Shown piece by piece: positions 10,501 through 16,885 of a stretch of DNA of 64,000 nt (the stretch's first letter is position 1; every line of letters starts with the position of its first letter). Under the pieces are notes generated by a model. The model searched no databases, was not told where the DNA came from, and was given only the letters and a program-made list of their open reading frames with translations. The stretch comes from Bacteroidales bacterium (GTDB lineage Bacteria; Bacteroidota; Bacteroidia; Bacteroidales; Muribaculaceae), in NCBI GenBank assembly GCA_015061055.1, contig SUXH01000008.1, positions 39,239-103,238 on the forward strand, written 5' to 3'. The translations under genes were made by a program, and so were the position numbers.

Positions 10501-11899
10501 CACGAAGAACCAAATAATCCTTTTCTTGAACTTTATCCTTTACCAAGTCCCAATGAATGGTATCGATTAATTCTTCAGTTCCCTTAACCAATTTGGTATA
10601 GATGGGTTCCGATTCAAGAGCGGCTTTCTTGTCAATAGTACTCTTACCATTGAACAATTGGACTTCGTAGTCGAATTTCAGTGTGTCAGGTTCAAGACCT
10701 AATCCCCCTATATGCCACACTTCACGCCAAGCTATAGCCATATCGCTACGCAAGAACTTCTTACGTGCGGCAAGTTCAGAGAATGTAGGTGTTGTTATTG
10801 TAGGATTACGGAAATTGTACAAGCCACTCAAATCAAGACTATCTCGTACCGATTCTTTCCCCCAAAGAGTCAACAATTCTTCATTTTCTTCCTTCTCCTT
10901 CTCTTTTTCAGGTTCCTTCTCTTGCTCTACTTGTTCAACAGGTTCAGGTTCTTCCTCTCCTCCTATGTCTGTCTTAAATTTGAAAGGTAGGTACGTACTC
11001 TTTCCATTGTTTTCTATCATCACATAAGATAGAGTTCCTGTTGCTTTGGGAAGAGCTGTAACCTGAGCTAAATATGTTCTATCGGCATAGAAATTACTTG
11101 TAACCACCTGTGTAGGTATAACACACATATTGGCCAACAGACCTTTGGACTGATAAACTATAGGGTTGCGATCCATAGCCACATCAGGTTGCTGACTTGG
11201 TAACAACTCTACTATTTTAATATCGTAAGTATAGCTCGCAGATGCACCACAAGCAATAAGAGGCATTGTCCACGTGAATTGAGCGTTCAGCGGGTCAACT
11301 TGAGCCACCGATCCCTCGCCCATCACATTTAACATTGGAGTCAGAAATTGAGGTGCCTGTGCCTTGTAACACACTTGGAATGTACACATTCCACCCTCAG
11401 GATTACTTACCACCACAGGCGTAGATAGTGGCGGATTGTTCCAACGATAAGCAGTAACTTTACTACGATATGTACCTTCGGGAAGTAATCCGAAAGAACC
11501 ACTTTTGTAATCATCAAAAAGATTTGGCGGACACTGGATTTCACTCGCTGGTATATGATCGAAAAGTTTCTTCATCTCCACCGAATTGAGCGTATAAGCC
11601 GAATTCGCTTGGATAACAAAAGGAGCTTTAGGCTGATATTTGGCAGGTGTAGATATTGCCAAATCGGATGAAGGAGATATTTGCTCCAACTGAATTCCTA
11701 AATACACCTGTTGCACATCGGGCGTAGTATTAGTCAATGTGATGGTAAAATATTTGCCAGGGTCAGACAAATACAACAACACTTGCGGTGGTAACACCTG
11801 TTGTGTCGGGGTCAATGTTACAATTACTTCCTGAGCCAAAGCACAGAAAATACCGACGAACCACGTTGCTAAGAATGCTATTGATCTATATTTTTTCAT
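4595..11899 (-). CDS. Giant 2434-residue exported protein, TANFOR-like N-terminus
   Basis: A signal peptide ends in ALAQ near residue 22, so the protein is exported. The first 300 residues contain the pattern LPEGTYRSKVTAY followed by a segment ending 'NAQFTWTMP'. This resembles the large 'TANFOR' proteins of Bacteroidota as I remember them; I have not verified it. Residues about 313-338 are an acidic Glu/Pro/Lys-rich linker. Next comes a very long beta-rich region, a short predicted coiled coil at about 1386-1413, a Lys/Pro-rich linker at about 1425-1447, and Gly-rich barrel-like sequence at about 1560-1710. The final 700 residues are Tyr/Asn-rich and of unknown fold. No T9SS sorting domain, lipobox or transmembrane helix is visible. 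It sits 11 bp after a barrel-protein gene and 17 bp before the FN3-like gene. Function unknown. Confidence 0.85.
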   Translation of the reverse strand: MKKYRSIAFLATWFVGIFCALAQEVIVTLTPTQQVLPPQVLLYLSDPGKYFTITLTNTTPDVQQVYLGIQLEQISPSSDLAISTPAKYQPKAPFVIQANSAYTLNSVEMKKLFDHIPASEIQCPPNLFDDYKSGSFGLLPEGTYRSKVTAYRWNNPPLSTPVVVSNPEGGMCTFQVCYKAQAPQFLTPMLNVMGEGSVAQVDPLNAQFTWTMPLIACGASASYTYDIKIVELLPSQQPDVAMDRNPIVYQSKGLLANMCVIPTQVVTSNFYADRTYLAQVTALPKATGTLSYVMIENNGKSTYLPFKFKTDIGGEEEPEPVEQVEQEKEPEKEKEKEENEELLTLWGKESVRDSLDLSGLYNFRNPTITTPTFSELAARKKFLRSDMAIAWREVWHIGGLGLEPDTLKFDYEVQLFNGKSTIDKKAALESEPIYTKLVKGTEELIDTIHWDLVKDKVQEKDYLVLRVKPICTNHDSVTFHMDSLNVVDFALVESLTKKYFQCSNMVDIENETPTTAKADDLKGKTIAIGEYQLTIDEIKAGKKADTWEGKGKVEWNPLGTTVMVCVKFEDLKINTDLVVFGGTAQSYSNDPKSNNDIVEGLFSDWGIDNLIGDTGIPYANELQSAATNGVKSIAEKIDLSKYYEYVVLGQNVWNAIGNQDIDELYMPIALPESMTSESPVNVQITTMKFAATHATMDLIGEFVLPDCDVLQDQILVFGAPRICISPDRILPESGTLALLSDLTLTDPDSDFECKFKAPKDVIYPADGCYVSWHADKFEMLGIDVDMKIPGLKKDVDGVVQDECPVFNIKTSISDWEDWMVDNISIDPFQAEDLPGWTFTAQNIVYDHSLYRNSAHMGKFPAKYDKTRTLISGQINTWQGLYIKEIGVKMPKSLEFGTSGDKRLSIAAKNMFFDDSGATLEIGAESILSAKTGKAGGWAFSLDKVHATFIQNDFNECGFSGKFDVPLLDGQLGYACQIFKVNDLKNSAAGNYAYVFKVQQVNKLNLDFLLGTAEFDENLTYMLVEAVPEKTELKTRVELLLTGDLSIGGDAMKSKMSSLPLDFDLPGIHFSKMRLANCPVWESQFDDIKELQAKKDTKKTLVTLYEGKEFVVKNQLYFNTGRWSLASMAKKLGPFEFSIDKYDFDYKSEVLSASVEGTVKLLEGVDISATAGLTIKARLSGVTAVAKNFDFSKISFKYEGTQFDKAAFTSSFAGMKLNGELVASDDAKYGKGYKGSIDFTMPGDLFTATATGGYYKLEDYRWGYFLASVGSATGIQIPPIAITDISAGFYFNCIRKSATEVEPQNGIIGVVAGMGIASSAGKDVMGGNFEMTIVYDKKNKRLTTFMLTGKLSAVSGMINSKATIVYQEDDIDKYFALNITADAKADGIGGISEKMTALSNELSEMQTTLNAKMEKVVSNASGGLAGAFDDQSKSKADKNTNAKTPEKPKVGEASISLDLRITMKEKGKKLDKVKWHLYLGQPDEDLRCKFILVDFKSKIVSVNVGANAYLCVGNELPNNGELPPIPATIRNFLDGSTKGSGVESADISKANNARTAALKDFQAQVYGGVMMGASAWGYIDIDLGLFYGNMGALAGFDVSLRKIGNTQCMNLPRTPGFNGWYAEGQLYAYLYAKFGIYINLGFWDKKIDIIDAGIGGVLRLGLPNPTYFTGEARVKLNLLAGLVKINRKFEFECGDRCDIFYGNALDNFKLFGDCSVGDTIQSKGWNRDNQINPKFYIPVTVNTEAPIKEHFRVLDETELNRLAADFNGDKEKLKAQASRTFVFNMNNVVLIDEYSMSTQNLKYPDRSFGFSYKGNNRFQHQVDMPQLNPNKYYRMRVVGWAKEIERGQEVDPLKWNEKKKKYENVAWQQTKTFFFCTGPSETIEDCPEDIQKYVAIAYPSYCNQLKPEKDFEAYTYDVRSPNIAFFSDISKYAFKKGKLRWKLEEYMSGDWRSVEEKDAYWIVTDSTCNLTISGGQFDSKIYNQSDYRLQLNYVVTKTNLTYKYQDNPKTGKPERVLTKEIITETTNIADWKLTAYDGYYHTGYRGSQVNYEKPFVGIRLNSVTMKTSAPNVNARGLSYYRKYMATDGVNPLRYQDPYTYIAYMSNYGLVGGWTLSNKRLAVNATTAQSLIYHDRGGVYEGAYKTSYGSVSDYNKVKALSIYDGSQWKKDCLYPLPVMTDSKYNYAIGGRERAYKLNLSGKDDKSRAKYLIQDIYAVYSAVDKFDSKLRYELQCFMALSGGDYSNWAANQIEYLMETNTGVYFTSTSDLNSDVRIEMPYYQLGILWGSQFNNKGDRKQATMWSSYDDLPKSWSRPQEERSEDILLGLVGNYPTRLVDIEYNQVITGKNSQGKYTYGTRGGYLDFIPRWGNITQIKVTYYRVNAYNFKKTEYTVSDRVYLNMGPCNARYSYTINNPSDVLSNSSKKNVNNYLYRNN

Positions 11900-11910
11900 A
11901 TCTGACTGCT

Positions 11911-13635
11911 TTAATATTTTAACTCTTCATTTTTTACTTTGCGTTTGATAGCAAGCAAGGTGAATGTATATGTATAGTTGAGACTGACCGTTATATCGGT
12001 ACAATCAAGTCCACTTTGGGTTTGAGTAATGTTCACATCTCCATACTTGTTGAATGCTGCACTGGCTGAGAACAAATGCACTTTTTTAAGATTAAAACTA
12101 GCTGAAAAATCAGCTCCAAGAGAGAGGCTTTTCGATTGTCTTTCTACTTCATTGTAGCAAAGAGAAACTGTTGCAGAAAGACTTAGATTCTTTTCTTTCA
12201 AAAAAGAACGGCTTGTACCAAGAGATGCTACATCACTTATGTATTTACTATTGAATCCTTTGGATTCTTGATGGCTATATGTTAAGGTAAAATCAGTTTC
12301 AATGGGTTTTACATCAATATTATAAGAAAGGCCAAATGCTGAGGTTTTAACATCACTCTCTCCGGCAGAAAACTTGTTAAGGTCTTTATTCTGAGTAAGG
12401 TTGGCCGAAAGACTGATATTATGTCCTAAATTTTCAGTTTCATGAAAATAAGAAGGAGTTAAGCTATAACTCGACATAATACGATGGACTCGTGTTGTGT
12501 CATTAATCACACGCGTTCCGTCTTTTTGAGTTTGTAGATATCCATTATATCCTGCTGTTATATTGAATTGTTTGCCTAAACGCATACTTGCATTGGCAGC
12601 ATAAATATAACCACAAGTTGTATAGAGTTGCTTCTTGGATAAATTATCTTCCTGTCCTGAGAATGTACCAGAAAATGACACCTTATTAAATAGAGTGGTA
12701 CCAAGGGTAATACCCAAGCTATGATAGTTATTTGACATATAATAGGTTCCAAGTGACGTGTAATCGGGCTGTATCATACGGTAGCTGATAGAAGCATTCA
12801 CTCCCTTTATATTTATATTGGCATTAAGGTCTCCTGCAAATCGCATTAACGAACTGTATTTAACATCAAAGACGTCATCAAAATCTGTCTTAACAGGAAC
12901 ATTATTGGCACGTGTGTCGGTATTAAAAACTGAAGTGGCTGCATTAGCTGTTAATGACAACCAATTGAAAGGAGTTACACAGCCCTTTATTCCCACCACA
13001 AGATTTTCTTGAGGCGAAACTTGTTGCTGCCACAACTCATCGATAGAATTTATGCAGTCGTAAGCACGAAGCATATATAGGTCTACGTAATTCTTTCCTG
13101 AACCATAACCAACCTTAAATCCCCATCCCATACGTTTATATTGTGGAGTACGAGCGTATGGATCGGTAGGATCAGCATTGATAGCATTGCGTAAACGTCC
13201 GTAGAATAAGCCCGCACGTACTTTGTCACTCGAGTACTCAAGCCCAATCCCATTGAACGACATATTCATTACATAGGTACTCATAGCCATTGATGATTCG
13301 CCAAAATACCCTGTCCAATTCTTATAACTCGGATTGAGATTGAAAGAAATCTGCGGATAATTAAAACTTAGATTATCGTTGCTATAATATAAGGAGAACG
13401 GCATATTGAATCCATACAAACTGATATTCAGATTTGCATATACTGTATTGCTGAGAGGCGATCCATAACTGTTCCCTACTGATGAATAACGATAGGTATT
13501 TTGAGTCCCTATTGCCCCCGATATAATCAAAGGATCACTTTTTGCTATCTCTGAAATGTTTTGAGAAAACATTATATTGGACAACAAAACAGAAACAATT
13601 AATGCTGCTAGCTTTTTTTTAGAACTCATAAACAT
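11911..13635 (-). CDS. Putative beta-barrel outer-membrane protein
   Basis: This 574-residue protein has a signal peptide ending in SNIMFSQ near residue 25. The remainder consists of repeated amphipathic strands with alternating aromatic/hydrophobic and polar residues (YSLTPSYFHE, SLSLGADFSASFNL, FSASAAFNKYG), as expected of a transmembrane barrel. It does not start like PorP/SprF proteins, so I do not assign that family. The C-terminus ends in a short charged tail after the last strand-like stretch. It lies between the T9SS protein gene (65 bp upstream, with a strong hairpin in the gap) and the giant-protein gene (11 bp downstream). A natural guess is an outer-membrane anchor or export partner for one of those large proteins. 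A start at Met3 (13629) is equally possible. Confidence 0.75.
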   Translation of the reverse strand: MFMSSKKKLAALIVSVLLSNIMFSQNISEIAKSDPLIISGAIGTQNTYRYSSVGNSYGSPLSNTVYANLNISLYGFNMPFSLYYSNDNLSFNYPQISFNLNPSYKNWTGYFGESSMAMSTYVMNMSFNGIGLEYSSDKVRAGLFYGRLRNAINADPTDPYARTPQYKRMGWGFKVGYGSGKNYVDLYMLRAYDCINSIDELWQQQVSPQENLVVGIKGCVTPFNWLSLTANAATSVFNTDTRANNVPVKTDFDDVFDVKYSSLMRFAGDLNANINIKGVNASISYRMIQPDYTSLGTYYMSNNYHSLGITLGTTLFNKVSFSGTFSGQEDNLSKKQLYTTCGYIYAANASMRLGKQFNITAGYNGYLQTQKDGTRVINDTTRVHRIMSSYSLTPSYFHETENLGHNISLSANLTQNKDLNKFSAGESDVKTSAFGLSYNIDVKPIETDFTLTYSHQESKGFNSKYISDVASLGTSRSFLKEKNLSLSATVSLCYNEVERQSKSLSLGADFSASFNLKKVHLFSASAAFNKYGDVNITQTQSGLDCTDITVSLNYTYTFTLLAIKRKVKNEELKY

Positions 13636-13655
13636 ATCGAATTAATGTTTAAAAT

Positions 13656-13687
13656 TGTGTATTGTGCAACTTGTTGCACAATACACA
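13656..13687 (-). terminator. Perfect 14-bp hairpin between T9SS gene and barrel gene
   Basis: TGTGTATTGTGCAA (13656-13669) pairs perfectly with TTGCACAATACACA (13674-13687) around a 4-nt loop. Read on the minus strand it is followed by AATTTTAAAC, a weak U-tract. It lies 13 bp after the stop of the T9SS gene and before the barrel gene, which has no visible promoter of its own. It may be an intrinsic terminator with read-through, or an mRNA 3'-end stabiliser, that sets expression of the upstream surface protein above the rest of the locus. Confidence 0.75.
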
Positions 13688-13700
13688 TAAATACATATGA

Positions 13701-16568
13701 CTATTTTTTAATCACTTTCTTTACAACAACTTGACCATTTTCAATAGTTTTAACGATGTAAACTCCGCTTGAAACATTACCTTCCACAATGCGTCCGTTC
13801 AAGTCATAATAAGTTTCATCACTATTTTCATCTTGTGAAACTATTGAGATGCTTGAAATTGCACCACTTGCAAATGAGACAGGCGACTTCAATGAACCAA
13901 GCTTTTGTGTATACGTTACTTTCGTATCTAATTCAATAAATTCGTTAGTAAGCTCATTATGTAAACGGAATGTAACTATTTCTCCGGCTTTACCGGCTAC
14001 ATTAATCATCATTTTACCATCTTTCACAACTCTACCCATACCACGACATTCTCCGTCAACAAATGCTCCAATAGTATAATCTTCAGGATTATCAAGATCG
14101 GCTATTTGTGCTACAATAGCCATATTATCAGCAAATTGTCGTGCATCATATTGCCATACACTATTATTTTTGTTCACTGACATTTCCTTAGTTGAAAGAG
14201 ATTTTAAACCGTATAGATTATATGTTTGGTTACTGAAATCCGGCATAAAATCAAATGAGAATGTATTTGGCGCATCAGAACTATTATAATAGAGGTAGCC
14301 TTTACCTGCTTCTAGAACAAAGTCAGCTCCAACCCAAACACCTTCGTTATATTCTGCAAAATTTGTTTTACCTATGATTAAGTCACCTTCATTTGGAGTA
14401 TTCATTACAGAGTTAAGATCTTCAAGTGTCATATCCCACTCGTTGGTATAGCCAATCCAAGTATAACCGGGTTGCAATTGTTTACTTTGATTACGATCCC
14501 AATATGGTTTTGCTGATGCAAATATGCAATTTGAAGCATCTTCATAGGTGGCTTTAATCTTATACATACCAGTACTTGGAGATAGAGATGTTATGCGTCC
14601 TAAGAATCCATATACCGGATCGTTGTATAGAAGGTCGGTTTGAGAACGAACCTCAATCACACGATTATTTTCATCAATATTTAGATTATCAAGATAGCCG
14701 CCTCCATTATTCAACAAGCTGATTTCTGATGGTGCATAAATCCAGTCCCAACCATTGTTATTGAAAGTGATTTCAGCAGGAATTTCAATGTAGCAAACAG
14801 TCTCGCCTTCACGTGGCATATATTGACCATTGTAAAGCACACGTAATTCAGCCGATCCTGTACCGGTACCACGAATGTTCCAAACGAAACCTTTTCCTCC
14901 ATCAGCCGATGAATAAGTTGGTACACCAAAACCAATAGGTTCTTGGTGACTGATAAATTCAAGTTCTACTAGACTTGGATCAAAATCGTCGCCTGTCACT
15001 GTTAGCTCAAACTCTGTATCTTTATATTTAGATATTGTTAATTGATCTGGGAAGGTAATATTTACTGGAGTTGTTACAATGACCTTTACTTCAACAGAAA
15101 CATCCTTATTTAATACAGATGTTACTATCAAAGTAAACGTTCCATTTTTTATAGCATATTCGTTAACAATTGCATTTGCTGTTTCTTCATCGGCGGGAGT
15201 GATTGTATAGCTTTCTCCTTCGTCGTTTTCTGGTCTAATCTCAATTTGTGAACGAAGTACATCGTAGGCATTTGTGTTTATTTCCACATAAATTTCTTCA
15301 GGTGCAATAATTTCGGTAATAACAATAGTTACTTCACTCTTAACTTCCTCATTATCAGCAGACACCACAAATACAGTGTATTTTCCTGCCATACAAGCAA
15401 CGTTTTCAACGATAGCATCAGAAGCCTCGGCAGGAATTTCAAGGTAGAACGCCTTATTATTAGCATCTTCCGGACCAACAGTTACATAAGGAGTTACCAA
15501 ATCCAAAATATTATCCTCTATTTTGGCTTGGAATGTTTGTTGTGAAACTCGTAAATATTCAACCGGAGCATATACCTCTACTTGAATTGTAGTGAATATT
15601 TCAGGGTCATACTCCGATACGATTTTAACTGTGAAAGTACCACCTTTTAACGCAACACCATCATTATCAAAAATTTCGTCCTCTTCAGTTTCAAATGTGT
15701 AATTCTTGTTTGAAGCGTCAGCTGGTTCTATTACAATTGCATTACGAAGTTCTTCAATTTCGTATATGTTTTCACCTTTGTTCATTTTTACAGTTTGCAA
15801 TGAACATGATATGCCTGTAACAGGAGTAATTTCTTCTTCTATTATAATAACAGTCTCTCCTGAACATAATTGACCATAATCTGTAACACTGATTGACAAC
15901 ATCGCGTTTTCACCGGTATTTTCTAATGAACCTGGTAACAATGTAGTTTGTGTTGCGGTCAAAATATTGTTACTGTCAATAGTAAATGTACTAAAACCTC
16001 CACCTGTTGGAGCCATCCATTCATAATTTAAGATTGTTTCAATCGTTGATTCGCCCAATGGTTCATATTCAACAGGTGAATCATTTCCTCCATAAGTAAA
16101 GCTGATATGCTCACTCAAATCAATCTTATTTGGGAATTTTGTAACAATGTTAATTGGATTTGTGATACTAACTCCTGTAGGTTTGTCAATATTAAGCACA
16201 AAAGGCACTTCATTTACTGTTTCACCAGTAAATGTAGCTTGTTTTGTACAACTAAAAACAATGCCTGAGTTACGATCAAATACCTTGAATGTGATTTCTT
16301 TATTAACATCGTCATCATTACCCCACACACGCAATTGGTATAAATTGCCATTTTGTGTGTAAATTGTGGCTTCTGTCGCAGTTCCACGACAATCGCCATC
16401 AATAAAGGCAGCTACCTCAACCGAAGTTGAAGGCTGTCCATTAACTTTAACTTGCACATAAATCGGAGTTTCTGAAGGATATTCACTTTCCGATGGTGCA
16501 GTCCAATTCTGCGCTTGTATTGCCACTGTTGACAATAAGACAAACATTGAAAGTAACGCTTTTTTCAT
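13701..16568 (-). CDS. T9SS-secreted surface protein with type A sorting domain
   Basis: This 955-residue protein has a signal peptide cleaved near residue 20 (VAIQAQ). The C-terminal 50 residues form a type A T9SS sorting domain: 'YYDLNGRIV', then 'SSGVYIVKTIENGQVVVKKVIKK', the usual Gly-Val-Tyr-Ile-Val-Lys core and basic end. Between them are an N-terminal domain with AAFIDGDCRG (about 53-62), several Ig-like repeats (about 245-520), a region with WIGYTNEWD (about 690-770), and a second copy of the first domain type with GAFVDGECRG (about 833-842). Family knowledge predicts secretion through the T9SS and attachment to the surface. It heads the envelope locus and is divergent from the hybrid regulator at 16886. 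It is probably an adhesin-like protein; its ligand is unknown. Confidence 0.88.
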   Translation of the reverse strand: MKKALLSMFVLLSTVAIQAQNWTAPSESEYPSETPIYVQVKVNGQPSTSVEVAAFIDGDCRGTATEATIYTQNGNLYQLRVWGNDDDVNKEITFKVFDRNSGIVFSCTKQATFTGETVNEVPFVLNIDKPTGVSITNPINIVTKFPNKIDLSEHISFTYGGNDSPVEYEPLGESTIETILNYEWMAPTGGGFSTFTIDSNNILTATQTTLLPGSLENTGENAMLSISVTDYGQLCSGETVIIIEEEITPVTGISCSLQTVKMNKGENIYEIEELRNAIVIEPADASNKNYTFETEEDEIFDNDGVALKGGTFTVKIVSEYDPEIFTTIQVEVYAPVEYLRVSQQTFQAKIEDNILDLVTPYVTVGPEDANNKAFYLEIPAEASDAIVENVACMAGKYTVFVVSADNEEVKSEVTIVITEIIAPEEIYVEINTNAYDVLRSQIEIRPENDEGESYTITPADEETANAIVNEYAIKNGTFTLIVTSVLNKDVSVEVKVIVTTPVNITFPDQLTISKYKDTEFELTVTGDDFDPSLVELEFISHQEPIGFGVPTYSSADGGKGFVWNIRGTGTGSAELRVLYNGQYMPREGETVCYIEIPAEITFNNNGWDWIYAPSEISLLNNGGGYLDNLNIDENNRVIEVRSQTDLLYNDPVYGFLGRITSLSPSTGMYKIKATYEDASNCIFASAKPYWDRNQSKQLQPGYTWIGYTNEWDMTLEDLNSVMNTPNEGDLIIGKTNFAEYNEGVWVGADFVLEAGKGYLYYNSSDAPNTFSFDFMPDFSNQTYNLYGLKSLSTKEMSVNKNNSVWQYDARQFADNMAIVAQIADLDNPEDYTIGAFVDGECRGMGRVVKDGKMMINVAGKAGEIVTFRLHNELTNEFIELDTKVTYTQKLGSLKSPVSFASGAISSISIVSQDENSDETYYDLNGRIVEGNVSSGVYIVKTIENGQVVVKKVIKK

Positions 16569-16690
16569 AAGTAAATTCTTTTGATTTATGTTGATATTTT
16601 GATTTTACTTGTTTTATGCAAAATTATATCAATCACTAAGGTATAGAATTATCCTATTCAGCCTTTTATTTATCATTTTTTGACATTTTC

Positions 16691-16700
16691 ACAATAGTAT
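16691..16700 (-). promoter_or_regulatory. Operator-like site, copy 1
   Basis: ACAATAGTAT on the plus strand is the exact reverse complement of the 10-mer at 16775-16784. It lies about 65 bp upstream of the minus-strand -7 box. It is a candidate binding site for the adjacent AraC-type regulator, inferred from repetition and position only. Confidence 0.45.
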
Positions 16701-16774
16701 TTTTATCTTAAACAGACATTTCATAAATTTAATTAACTGATATACAAGTTATTTAAATGATAAATAACAATCTT

Positions 16775-16795
16775 ATACTATTGTAAAAATAGTAT
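16775..16795 (+). promoter_or_regulatory. Operator-like palindrome, copy 2
   Basis: ATACTAT (16775-16781) and ATAGTAT (16789-16795) are perfect inverted arms around TGTAAAA. The left arm plus TGT repeats the site at 16691-16700 on the other strand. It lies about 33 bp upstream of the plus-strand -7 box, so it could serve autoregulation of the hybrid regulator. Confidence 0.45.
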
Positions 16796-16885
16796 GCAAA
16801 GTATTTCTTATTAATATATTTTTGTGCTAAATTTGTCTACGAAATTCAATGGAACAATAAGTATCACAATATATACAATACATTA

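Larger units (their letters stand above)
16569..16885. promoter_or_regulatory. Divergent intergenic region with duplicated operator-like sites
   Basis: This 317-bp gap separates the T9SS surface-protein gene (minus) from the hybrid regulator gene (plus). Likely -7 boxes are TAATTTTG on the minus strand (16626-16619) and TAAATTTG on the plus strand (16828-16835), each about 45-50 bp from its start codon. Neither has a clear TTG -33 element. Between them the 10-mer ATACTATTGT (16775-16784) recurs exactly, inverted, at 16691-16700, and the match extends to 15 of 16 bases. The downstream copy is also the left arm of a 7-bp palindrome (16775-16795). No open reading frame of note is present. Confidence 0.6.

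Noticed and set aside
10683..11027. Plus-strand frames rich in Ser/Phe opposite the giant gene
   Set aside because: They are the antisense of the Glu/Lys-rich linker of the giant protein; low-complexity shadow.
11911..13635. Assigning the barrel protein to PorP/SprF
   Set aside because: The N-terminus and strand pattern do not match what I know of PorP/SprF, and the length is much greater; left as an unclassified barrel.
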